A stretch of DNA of 64,000 nt, taken from Streptomyces shenzhenensis (lineage in GTDB: Bacteria; Actinomycetota; Actinomycetes; Streptomycetales; Streptomycetaceae). Shown here one piece after another: positions 26,916-33,993 of the stretch. The stretch lies in NCBI RefSeq assembly GCF_021462265.1, contig NZ_JAJONF010000007.1:1-64000 (forward strand), read 5' to 3'. The position numbers and the translations under genes were made by a program. The stretch's first letter is position 1. Each line of letters starts with the position of its first letter. The notes beneath the pieces are model-generated. The model saw only the letters and a program-made list of their open reading frames with translations, ran no database searches and had not been told where the DNA came from.

Positions 26916-26970
26916 CCCCGGCGTTCACGCCGGGGAGGAATCGCATGACAGCGACGCGGAGCGTCGCTGT
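26916..26970. repeat. Two hairpins in the left part of the TnpB element
   Basis: CCCCGGCG-TTCA-CGCCGGGG (26916-26935) and ACAGCGACGC-GGA-GCGTCGCTGT (26948-26970) are perfect stems of 8 and 10 bp. A third weaker stem (GCGAAC/GTTCGC) lies near 27023-27052. They may form the left-end recognition structure or a non-coding RNA. Confidence 0.6.
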
Positions 26971-27153
26971 ATCGGGCCCGTGGGTGCGGAGCGTCACCGT
27001 GCCCCTCGGCGGAGCCGGGCGATGGCGAACGTGTGTGCCTGTGTTCGCTGATGGGGGTGATCGTGGCGGGAGTTGTATGTAGGTGTGCGAAGCTCGCTCA
27101 TATGGTCGTGTGAGGGCAGGGCGGGTGACGGGAGCGAGAGCGGGGGTGTTGGA

Positions 27154-28374
27154 GTGACGGAAGTCGCGGACAGTGGTTGCGTGGGCCATGCCCGTTACAC
27201 CTACCGGCTGCGCGTGTCGTCTGCCGCCCGCGCCGCTCTGGTGGCGGAGTGGGACCGGTGCCGCTGGATCTGGAATGAGTGCGTCGCCAAGTCCAGGGCC
27301 GTGCACCTGCGCAACAGGGCAACCGGGCAGAAGGCCGCGTGCGGTCCGGCGCAGCTCGACAGGATGCTGACCGAGGCCCGCGCTCGTACGCCGTGGCTGC
27401 GTGGGGGCTCGTCGGTTCCCCAGCAGCAGATCATCCGCGATTTCGGCCGCTCCCGCGCCAAGGCGCACAAGGACATCCGGGGGCGGTTGCCGATGGCGCG
27501 CCGGGCCGGGATGCCCGGGCACAAGAAGAAGCGCGATGCACTGGCGAGCCTCAACTACACCCAGCGCGGCTTTCGGCTGAAGGACGGCCGTCTGCATCTG
27601 GCGGGCGGCATCGTGGTGACGGTGGTGTGGTCGCGGGAGTTGCCGGCCGAGCCGTCCTCGGTGCGCGTGTACCAGGACAGCCTCGGGCACTGGTATGCCT
27701 CGTTCGTCGTCCCCGCCCAGGCTCAGCCGTTGCCGGAGACCGGCCGTGCAGTCGGTGTGGACTGGGGTGTGAAGGAGACCGCCACCACCACGTCCGACGA
27801 CCACGACCTGCCGCACGCTGGGCACGGCAGGAAGGCTCAGACGAAGCTGACCCGGTACGACCGGATGATGGCCCGTCGCAGACCGAGGAAGGGACAGCCC
27901 GCCTCGAAGGGCTACCGCGAGGTGAGGAGACTGCGCGCGAAGGCGTACAAGAAGGCAGCCCGGCAGCGGCAGGACACCGGCCGTAAGTGGGCCAAGAAGG
28001 TCGTCCGCGACCACGACGCTGTCGCCGTCGAGGACTTCAGGCCGAAGTTCCTGGCCAGGACCACGATGGCCCGTAAGGCCGCTGACGCCGCCATCGGCGC
28101 CACCAGGACGGCCCTGATCGAGATGGGCCGCAAGCACGGGCGGGACATCCGCCTCGTCCACCCCGCGTACACCACGATGGACTGCGCGCACTGCGGAGCG
28201 AGAGCCAAGCACGCATTGCCGCTGGGTGAGCGCACCTACACCTGCACCGCATGCCGGACCGTGTCCCCCAGGGACAAGAACTCCGCACGCGTGATGCTCG
28301 TCCGGGCTGGTCTCAACCCGGCTGGTGCCGATGGCGCAAGACCTCCTGGAGCGCTGCTCCAGGAGGCAGCCTGA
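27154..28374 (+). CDS. tnpB: TnpB, RNA-guided nuclease of the IS605 superfamily
   Basis: The protein of 406 residues (from the GTG at 27154; an in-frame start at 27073 is possible) has the TnpB layout. An N-terminal domain (YTYRLRVSSAARAAL, RCRWIWNECVAKSRAVH) is followed by a RuvC nuclease split by a zinc finger. RuvC residues are Asp in GVDWGVKET, Glu in VAVEDFRPKFL and Asp in SPRDKNSARVML. The zinc finger is CAHCGA...CTAC. All catalytic residues are present, so the nuclease may be active. TnpB uses an omega RNA from the element's right end to cut the donor-joint target and so preserves the element. Confidence 0.9.
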   Translation: MTEVADSGCVGHARYTYRLRVSSAARAALVAEWDRCRWIWNECVAKSRAVHLRNRATGQKAACGPAQLDRMLTEARARTPWLRGGSSVPQQQIIRDFGRSRAKAHKDIRGRLPMARRAGMPGHKKKRDALASLNYTQRGFRLKDGRLHLAGGIVVTVVWSRELPAEPSSVRVYQDSLGHWYASFVVPAQAQPLPETGRAVGVDWGVKETATTTSDDHDLPHAGHGRKAQTKLTRYDRMMARRRPRKGQPASKGYREVRRLRAKAYKKAARQRQDTGRKWAKKVVRDHDAVAVEDFRPKFLARTTMARKAADAAIGATRTALIEMGRKHGRDIRLVHPAYTTMDCAHCGARAKHALPLGERTYTCTACRTVSPRDKNSARVMLVRAGLNPAGADGARPPGALLQEAA

Positions 28375-28410
28375 GCCAGGAATCCCCTCCCCTCAGGGAG
28401 GGGAGGATTC
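28342..28410 (+). ncRNA. Candidate omega RNA 3' part and right end of the TnpB element
   Basis: Two hairpins lie at the end of tnpB: CCTCCTGGAGC-GCT-GCTCCAGGAGG (28342-28366, in the last codons) and CCCCTCCC-CTCA-GGGAGGGG (28384-28403). In TnpB systems the omega RNA covers this region and its guide is the DNA just beyond the right end, here starting near AACTTCGCCAGAACAG. The structure is seen; the RNA is inferred. Confidence 0.55.
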
Positions 28411-29053
28411 AACTTCGCCAGAACAGGTGGTGCGTCACGCCGCTCGGGCTGGGCACGACCTCCAGGTGGAACCGGTCGAGCAGTTCGTCGGGGGACTCCC
28501 AGAGTCGCAGTCCGGACCCGAGCTTCAGCGGCGAGACCGCCACATGCAGGGTGTCGACGAGGCCGGCATCGAGGAACTGCCGGATGGTGGTGACCCCGCC
28601 GCCGAGCCGGACGTCCATGCCCCGCGCCGCTTCCCGCGCATGGTCGAGGACCGTGGCCGGGTCGCCGTCGACGAAGTGGAACGTGGTGTCGGAGAGCGTG
28701 AACGACGGACGCTTGTGGTGGGTCATGACGAACACCGGTGTGCGGAACGGGGGCTCCTGGCCCCACCAGCCGCGCCACCCATGGTCCTGCCAGGGCCCGC
28801 GCTGGGGCCCGAACTTGTTGCGGCCCATGATCTCGGCGCCGATGTTGCGTGCGAAGTCCCGCGTGAAGTAGTCGTCGAGGCCCCGGCTTCCGCCGGGATC
28901 CGTGCGCATGGGCGAGTTCGCCGTGGCTCCGGCCCAGCCGAACAGTCTCTCGGGACGGTCGAGGCCGAACGGCCGCTCGAGGCTCTGGTGCTCACCGGCA
29001 CCGATCCCGTCACTCGAGACGCAGAAGTTCATGACTCTCAGCAGTTGGTCCAC
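28409..29053 (-). CDS. RibD C-terminal / dihydrofolate-reductase-like protein
   Basis: From the GTG at 29053 (GAGGA ribosome-binding site 6 bases upstream) the protein has 214 residues. It shows the RibD-C/DHFR-like NADPH-binding fold: MNFCVSSDGIG at the start, RGMDVRLGGGVTTIRQFL for the dinucleotide-binding loop and DTLHVAVSPLKLGSGLRLWE near the end. Such actinobacterial proteins are reductases of uncertain substrate. Its stop codon (TGA at 28409-28411) sits on the right junction of the TnpB element. The last codons (LFWRS) may therefore be altered, although the length is near normal. Confidence 0.88.
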   Translation of the reverse strand: MDQLLRVMNFCVSSDGIGAGEHQSLERPFGLDRPERLFGWAGATANSPMRTDPGGSRGLDDYFTRDFARNIGAEIMGRNKFGPQRGPWQDHGWRGWWGQEPPFRTPVFVMTHHKRPSFTLSDTTFHFVDGDPATVLDHAREAARGMDVRLGGGVTTIRQFLDAGLVDTLHVAVSPLKLGSGLRLWESPDELLDRFHLEVVPSPSGVTHHLFWRS

Positions 29054-29357
29054 GGGTGTCCTCGTCAGTCCTGTCGCGTCATCGTGCGGCGAGGCGCCGC
29101 ACATCATGACGTCGAACGGGACGCACCCGAATCGACAGCGGCCCGCAGTTTCTTTCCGGGGAACACCGCCCGGGGCCGGCTCGCCGTGCACCACCTGCCC
29201 GGGACCGTCCGCACCAGGGGACGGCGCGCTCGGCGACGGATTCGGACTCATGGCGGGCCGCGACGGTGCCCCGTGCGCGTGGCTCGGTTCACCCGAGGCG
29301 TCCTGGCCGGTGCGGCCGGCGTCCGACCCGCCCCGTCCGCCTTCCCTCGAACACGGG

Positions 29358-29390
29358 TCGGCCCCGACGGCGTGGCGGCGTCGGGGCCGA
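29358..29390 (-). terminator. Terminator after the small secreted protein gene
   Basis: TCGGCCCCGAC pairs exactly with GTCGGGGCCGA around an 11-base loop, 13 bases beyond the stop codon of the minus-strand gene at 29403. Confidence 0.75.
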
Positions 29391-29402
29391 GGCCGGGGAA
29401 GG

Positions 29403-29783
29403 TCAGCCTGTGGTGTCCCACTTCCACGGGCCGCAGATGTCGGGGGCGGCGGGAAGGTTGACGCAGGCCCGGTACTTGATCGTCTGGCCGTTGGTGAAGC
29501 TGCGGTTGAAGTCCGTGTGCGTGCCGCAGCCTCCGCTGTGATTCAGCCGCACCGTGCCCGCGCCGGCCCTCTGGTACTGGGCGTACACGCTGTGCCCGTC
29601 GCAGCTCGTGTCGGAGACCCGGAAGTCGTCGGTGCTGGTCCAGTAGTTCACCCGGCCCCGCTCCACGCTGCGGGTGTACACCGATGCCTTCCCCGTGGCC
29701 GAGGCCGGCACCGTGACCATGACCGTCACGACACCGACGGCGCAGACCGCCACCGCCGTCCTGGCGAGATTGCGAACGTACAT
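29403..29783 (-). CDS. Small secreted protein of unknown function
   Basis: The 126-residue protein has a clear signal peptide (MYVRNLARTAVAVCAVGVV...VPASA, cleaved near residue 29). The mature domain of about 95 residues has four cysteines (DTSCDGH, GGCGTH, RACVNL, DICGPW), enough for two disulfides, and many aromatic residues. It is probably a small extracellular beta-rich protein. I recognise no family. A terminator follows. It is divergent from the HTH genes with a palindrome in between. Confidence 0.78.
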   Translation of the reverse strand: MYVRNLARTAVAVCAVGVVTVMVTVPASATGKASVYTRSVERGRVNYWTSTDDFRVSDTSCDGHSVYAQYQRAGAGTVRLNHSGGCGTHTDFNRSFTNGQTIKYRACVNLPAAPDICGPWKWDTTG

Positions 29784-30213
29784 GCGGGACCTCCGTTGTG
29801 TGGAACGATGTTCGAACGCTCTGCGCCGGTCCCGGACCGGGCCGGGACCGGCGAAACCGACAGCGGCCGATGCCGCTCGGCACGATTCTGAGCGTGACGC
29901 CTGGCGTCACGATCGAGCGTGGTGGATGGGCTGGGCACGTCTCCAGGGGCCGTGCACGGCCCGGGACATCCCGGGACGTCTCAGGCCGTGACCTGTGCGG
30001 ACGCCGCCACCGGGACACGTTCCCGGGAAGTCCTGTGGGGAGGGCGACGGGCTCGTGGACCGTTTGCTGGAGTGACCGGAATCGATCGCAAGAAACCGGG
30101 CTTTCAGGCGAATCCCTGACAGGAGCGTCCGAACGACGCGAGAATCGCGATAAGTCCGGCAACGCGGCGTTCCGGAGCTCGTGACGGATCCGGGAGCTGA
30201 CGGGGGAGGCACG
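29784..30213. other. Divergent intergenic region with palindromes
   Basis: These 430 bases between a secreted protein gene and an HTH gene hold two striking palindromes: CGTGACGCCTGGCGTCACG (29893-29911) and GGGCCGTGCACGGCCC (29947-29962). The second is followed by repeated CCCGGGAC. An in-frame GTG at 30181 could extend the HTH protein by 11 residues, but the GTG at 30214 has the better ribosome-binding site. Confidence 0.55.
29893..29911. promoter_or_regulatory. 19-bp palindromic candidate operator
   Basis: CGTGACGCC-T-GGCGTCACG is a perfect 9-bp inverted repeat around one base. It lies about 110 bases upstream of the secreted protein gene and 300 bases upstream of the first HTH gene. The regulator is unknown; the adjacent HTH proteins are candidates. 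Confidence 0.6.
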
Positions 30214-30933
30214 GTGAGGTGGAAGGAACTGCCCGAGTCCCTTGATCCGCACGCCTGGCGGCTTGTGGTGGAGCTGCGGCGGCTGAAGGATCACAGCGGG
30301 CTGAGCCTGAAGTCCCTGCAGGCGAAAACGCCCTTCAGCAAGTCGTCGTGGGAGCGGTATCTCAACGGGAAGGCGCTTCCGCCGCAGGACGCTGTCGAAG
30401 CGCTGGCGGGGATGGCCGGCGCGGACGGCACCCCGCTGCTGGCCCTGCGGGACGCCGCGCAGCGGACCTCGGCCGCCGCCGCGGTCGCGTCGGCGGAGAG
30501 CGGTCCGCCGGTGCACAGGCAGGATCCGCGGCCGGAGATCCGGGTGGCGGCGCTGTCCGTCGCCACGGGGGCGCTGCTGGTCTCCGCGGTCACCTCGGTC
30601 CTGCTGATCGCCGGCCCGGGGCGCGGGCAGCCCCCCGCGGCCGGTGCGGCCGGCGTAGGGAAGTACGGATGCACGTACACCCGGCACGGTGACCAGGTGT
30701 TCGCAGGGAACAGCACCACCACTTCCCACCTGGTCATGCGGAACGGGACCGGACCCGATGTCGCGGAGGTGCAGTGCCTGCTGCTGCGTCACGAACTGTC
30801 ACCCGGTGACGTGGACGGGTACTTCGGAGAGCGCACGGAGGCGGAGGTCAGACGGTTGCAGCGGCGGGACCACGTGTCCGACGACGGGATGGTCGGCGAG
30901 CAGACCTGGGCCCTGCTGCGGCACGTGGCATAG
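30214..30933 (+). CDS. Membrane-anchored HTH protein with extracytoplasmic peptidoglycan-binding domain
   Basis: The protein has 239 residues from the GTG at 30214, after GGGGGAGG. A helix-turn-helix of the XRE type covers about 20-75 (LSLKSLQAKTPFSKSSWERYLNG). One transmembrane segment lies at about 118-143. The outside domain is a PG_binding_1 fold (VAEVQCLLLRH...VDGYFGERTEAEVRRLQ...GMVGEQTWALLRH). The layout would let the protein sense cell wall outside and act on DNA inside. The next gene is a paralogue of the N-terminal part. Confidence 0.83.
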   Translation: MRWKELPESLDPHAWRLVVELRRLKDHSGLSLKSLQAKTPFSKSSWERYLNGKALPPQDAVEALAGMAGADGTPLLALRDAAQRTSAAAAVASAESGPPVHRQDPRPEIRVAALSVATGALLVSAVTSVLLIAGPGRGQPPAAGAAGVGKYGCTYTRHGDQVFAGNSTTTSHLVMRNGTGPDVAEVQCLLLRHELSPGDVDGYFGERTEAEVRRLQRRDHVSDDGMVGEQTWALLRHVA

Positions 30934-30960
30934 ACGACCGAGGAAGGAAGGACCGGGGCC

Positions 30961-31854
30961 ATGGTGTACTCCGCGGCTCGTCGTCGAGAGCTGCCTCCCG
31001 AGCTGCCCGCTGCCTGGTCGTGCCTCGTCACCGGCCTGCGCGACCTGAAGGACGGCAGCGGGCTGACGCTCGCCGAACTGGCGCGGGCGACGGCGATCAG
31101 CAGGTCGTCCTGGGAGCGGTACCTCAACGGCAAGCAGTTCCCGCCCAGGCATGCCGTCCAGGCCCTGTGCAAGGCCGCCCGTCACACCGAGGACGAACTC
31201 CTGGCGCAGTGGGCGCTGGCGGACGGGGTCTGGAGCAGACGCGGGCAACCGCTGTCCGCCGGTCCCGACGCGGCACCACCGCCCGCTTCCGCCGCTGACG
31301 CCGCCGTACTCCGCGGCCCGTCTCCCGCGCAGCGCGCCGGCCGGGTGCACCGCATGCTGATCGCGGCCTCCGCGCTGGTCGACGAGCGGCCCGTGGGTAC
31401 GGCGGCCGGCGTGCTGCTGCTGTGCGCGGCGATGGTGACGCCCGCCGCCGTCGTCCACGCCTCCCGCACCGCTGCCTCTCAGCCGGCCGCTCGCCCGCCG
31501 GTGTGTACGTTGCGGTCGTGCGAGGGCCGGAATCCGCGGACGACGGCGTGCGAGGATCCCGTCACCACCGCCTCCCACACGGCGGCGGACGGCGCCCGGC
31601 TCGAAATCCGGCTGAGCCCCAGCTGCCGGGCCGGGTGGATCCGGGCCTGGCCCACGCACCCCGGCTTCGGCATCGAGATCACCGGCCCGGACGCACGCCC
31701 TCAGAGCGCGGTCGAAGGAGCACGGCCGGCCGGCGGCGAGGTGACGACGACGACCATGATCGCCGCCCCTCACCCCGGGAGCCTGCGCGCGTGCTACTAC
31801 CCCTCCCTCGGCCATCTTGGGAGGGAGTGCTTCTACGGCACCCGGGCGCCGTGA
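30961..31854 (+). CDS. Membrane-anchored HTH protein with DUF2690-type outer domain
   Basis: The 297-residue protein has an XRE-type HTH (about 30-75: LTLAELARATAISRSSWERY), closely matching the upstream gene's SSWERYLNGK motif. One transmembrane helix lies at about 140-163. The extracytoplasmic domain fits DUF2690: PVCTLRSCEGRNPRTTACEDPV (quoted in part), RLEIRLSPSCRAGWIR and two more cysteines near the end. Four or more Cys suggest disulfides. A GGAAGGAAGGA ribosome-binding site precedes the ATG. It lies 27 bases after the upstream paralogue, so the two are co-transcribed. Confidence 0.85.
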   Translation: MVYSAARRRELPPELPAAWSCLVTGLRDLKDGSGLTLAELARATAISRSSWERYLNGKQFPPRHAVQALCKAARHTEDELLAQWALADGVWSRRGQPLSAGPDAAPPPASAADAAVLRGPSPAQRAGRVHRMLIAASALVDERPVGTAAGVLLLCAAMVTPAAVVHASRTAASQPAARPPVCTLRSCEGRNPRTTACEDPVTTASHTAADGARLEIRLSPSCRAGWIRAWPTHPGFGIEITGPDARPQSAVEGARPAGGEVTTTTMIAAPHPGSLRACYYPSLGHLGRECFYGTRAP

Positions 31855-31894
31855 CGTTCGCCCTGGGGCCGCCGCACGGAGTCCCCCGGCCGGT

Positions 31895-33055
31895 TCAGCC
31901 CCCCAGCCCCAACTCCCGTGCGATGAGCATCCGCTGCACCTCGCTCGTCCCCTCCCCGATCTCCAGGATCTTGGAGTCGCGCCACATGCGGGCCACCGGG
32001 TACTCGTTCATGAAGCCGTAGCCGCCGTGGATCTGGGTGGCGTCGCGGGCGTTGTCGACCGCGATGGTGGAGGAGTGGAGCTTGGCGAGGGCCGCTTCCT
32101 TCTTGAAGGGCTCGCCGGCGACCAGGCGGGAGGCGGCGTCGCGCCAGGCGAGGCGGGCGGTGTGGGCCTTCAGCTCCATGTCGGCGATCTTGAACTGGAT
32201 GGCCTGGTTGGCGCCGATGGGGCGGCCGAAGGCGTGGCGTTCCTTCGCGTACTTGACGGACTCGTCCACACAGCCCTGGGCCAGGCCGGTGGCCAGGGCC
32301 GCGATCGCGATGCGGCCCTCGTCGAGGATGCGGAGGAACTGGGCGTAGCCGCGGCCCTCCTGGCCGAGCAGGTTGGCGGCGGGGACCCGGACGTCGGCGA
32401 AGGACAGCTCGCGGGTGTCGGAGGCGTTCCAGCCGACCTTGGAGTAGGGGGCGGCGACGGTGAAGCCGGGGGTTCCGGAGGGGACGATGATCGACGAGAT
32501 CCGCGGCTTGCCGTCGGGCTTCCGGCCGGTCACCGCGGTGACGGTGACCAGACCCGTGATGTCCGTCCCCGAGTTGGTGATGAAGCACTTGCTGCCGTTG
32601 ATCACCCACTCGTCGGTGTCGGGATCGAGCCGCGCCGTCGTACGGGTCGCGCCCGCGTCGCTGCCGCCGTCGGGCTCCGTGAGGCCGAAGGCGCCGAGGA
32701 GTTCGCCGGAGCAGAGGCGGGGGAGCCACTCCTGCTTCTGCTCCGCGGTGCCGAAGAGGTGGATCGGCATGGCGCCCAGGGAGACCCCCGCCTCCAGGGT
32801 GATCGCCACCGACGAGTCGACGCGGGCCAGTTCCTCCAGGGCGATGCCGAGGGCCAGGTAGTCGCCGCCCATCCCGCCGTACTCCTCGGGGAACGGCAGT
32901 CCGAACAGGCCCATCCGGCCCATCTCGCGGACGATCTCGTAGGGGAACTCGTGCCGCTCGTAGAAGTCGCCGATCTTCGGCGCCACGACGTCGTGCGCGA
33001 ACTCCTCCACCGTACGGCGGAGTTCTTCCAGTTCGGGGGAGAGGCGGTGGTCCAT
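31895..33055 (-). CDS. Acyl-CoA dehydrogenase, short/branched-chain type
   Basis: The 386-residue enzyme has FAD-binding motifs LTEPDGGSDAGATRT and CFITNSG, and the C-terminal EIGEGTSEVQR. Glu368 of that motif is at the classical catalytic-base position of short- and medium-chain dehydrogenases, not the relocated position of isovaleryl-CoA dehydrogenase. It oxidises acyl-CoA to enoyl-CoA and passes electrons to ETF. It is the last gene of a four-gene cluster after HMG-CoA lyase. From memory, the S. coelicolor equivalent is AcdH, a branched-chain acyl-CoA dehydrogenase. Sequence reading upstream of 33055 belongs to another gene. Confidence 0.93.
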   Translation of the reverse strand: MDHRLSPELEELRRTVEEFAHDVVAPKIGDFYERHEFPYEIVREMGRMGLFGLPFPEEYGGMGGDYLALGIALEELARVDSSVAITLEAGVSLGAMPIHLFGTAEQKQEWLPRLCSGELLGAFGLTEPDGGSDAGATRTTARLDPDTDEWVINGSKCFITNSGTDITGLVTVTAVTGRKPDGKPRISSIIVPSGTPGFTVAAPYSKVGWNASDTRELSFADVRVPAANLLGQEGRGYAQFLRILDEGRIAIAALATGLAQGCVDESVKYAKERHAFGRPIGANQAIQFKIADMELKAHTARLAWRDAASRLVAGEPFKKEAALAKLHSSTIAVDNARDATQIHGGYGFMNEYPVARMWRDSKILEIGEGTSEVQRMLIARELGLGG

Positions 33056-33060
33056 GGTCG

Positions 33061-33993
33061 TCACTCCTGGTGGGAGAGGGCGCGGACGGTACGGGACGGG
33101 CTGGGCCGGCCCAGCTGTTCGGCCATCCACACGCTGGTGGCGGTCAGGCGGCCGAGGTCGACTCCGGTCTCGATGCCGAGGCCCTGGAGCATCCAGACCA
33201 GGTCCTCGGTGGCGAGGTTGCCGGTGGCGGACTTCGCGTACGGGCAGCCGCCGAGCCCGCCGGCGGACGCGTCGACCGTCGTCACGCCGTGCTCCAGGGC
33301 CGCGTAGGTGTTGGCGAGCGCCTGGCCGTAGGTGTCGTGGAAGTGCACGCCGATGACGTTCGTCGGCACGCCCTCCTCGTTCAGCAGGGAGAGGAGTTCC
33401 AGGACGTGGCCGGGGGTGGCCACGCCGATCGTGTCGCCCAGGCTCAGCTCGTCGCAGCCCATGTCGCGCAGCGCCCTGCAGACCCGGACGACCTGGTGGA
33501 GCGGGACGGCGCCCTCCCAGGGGTCGCCGAAGCACATCGAGACGTACCCGCGCACGTGCACGCCGGCGTCCTTGGCCTGCCGGACGACCGGGTCGAAGAC
33601 GGCCAGGGACTCGTCCAGGGAGCGGTTGAGGTTGGCCTTGGCGAAGGACTCGGTCGCGCTGGCGAAGACGGCGACCCGGCGGGCGCCGAGGGCGAGGGCG
33701 CGGTCCAGGCCGCGCTGGTTGGGGACCAGGACGGGGAGCGAGACGTCCCGGAGGTCGGCGAGCTGGGGGAACAGGTCCTCCGCGTCGGCCAGTTGGGGCA
33801 CCCACTTCGGGTGGACGAAGCTCGTCGCCTCGATCGTGGTCAGGCCCGCGTCGGCCAGGCGGTGCACGAACTCCGCCTTCACCGACGTCGGTACGGCCGT
33901 CTTCTCGTTCTGCAGGCCGTCGCGCGCGCCGACCTCGTGGATCCGGACGCGGGCCGGGAGGCCGGCCGCCGGTACGGTCATGGGGAGTGTCAC
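33061..33993 (-). CDS. Hydroxymethylglutaryl-CoA lyase
   Basis: The 310-residue TIM-barrel enzyme has the metal-site motif [23 protein letters not shown] and the signature [14 protein letters not shown] with the catalytic Cys. It cleaves HMG-CoA to acetyl-CoA and acetoacetate, the last step of leucine breakdown. The GTG at 33993 follows GAGGAGG and overlaps the stop of the carboxylase gene by four bases (GTGA), giving translational coupling. The next gene starts after 5 bases. Confidence 0.95.
   Translation of the reverse strand: MTLPMTVPAAGLPARVRIHEVGARDGLQNEKTAVPTSVKAEFVHRLADAGLTTIEATSFVHPKWVPQLADAEDLFPQLADLRDVSLPVLVPNQRGLDRALALGARRVAVFASATESFAKANLNRSLDESLAVFDPVVRQAKDAGVHVRGYVSMCFGDPWEGAVPLHQVVRVCRALRDMGCDELSLGDTIGVATPGHVLELLSLLNEEGVPTNVIGVHFHDTYGQALANTYAALEHGVTTVDASAGGLGGCPYAKSATGNLATEDLVWMLQGLGIETGVDLGRLTATSVWMAEQLGRPSPSRTVRALSHQE

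Larger units (their letters stand above)
26916..28410 (+). mobile_element. IS200/IS605-superfamily (IS1341-type) element with tnpB only
   Basis: The element carries a tnpB gene and no tnpA. The right end is marked by a hairpin at 28384-28403 followed by GGATTC. The left boundary is less clear: it may be at the hairpin 26916-26935 (followed by GAGGAATC, echoing the right end's GAGGATT) or nearer 27080. Subterminal hairpins instead of terminal inverted repeats, and no target duplication, fit this superfamily. Without tnpA the element would need a transposase in trans. Confidence 0.75.

Noticed and set aside
31895..33805. Extended form of the acyl-CoA dehydrogenase reading to 33805
   Set aside because: The extra 250 residues are Pro/Arg-rich and antisense to nothing useful; they overlap HMG-CoA lyase. 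The ATG at 33055 starts the normal family N-terminus.
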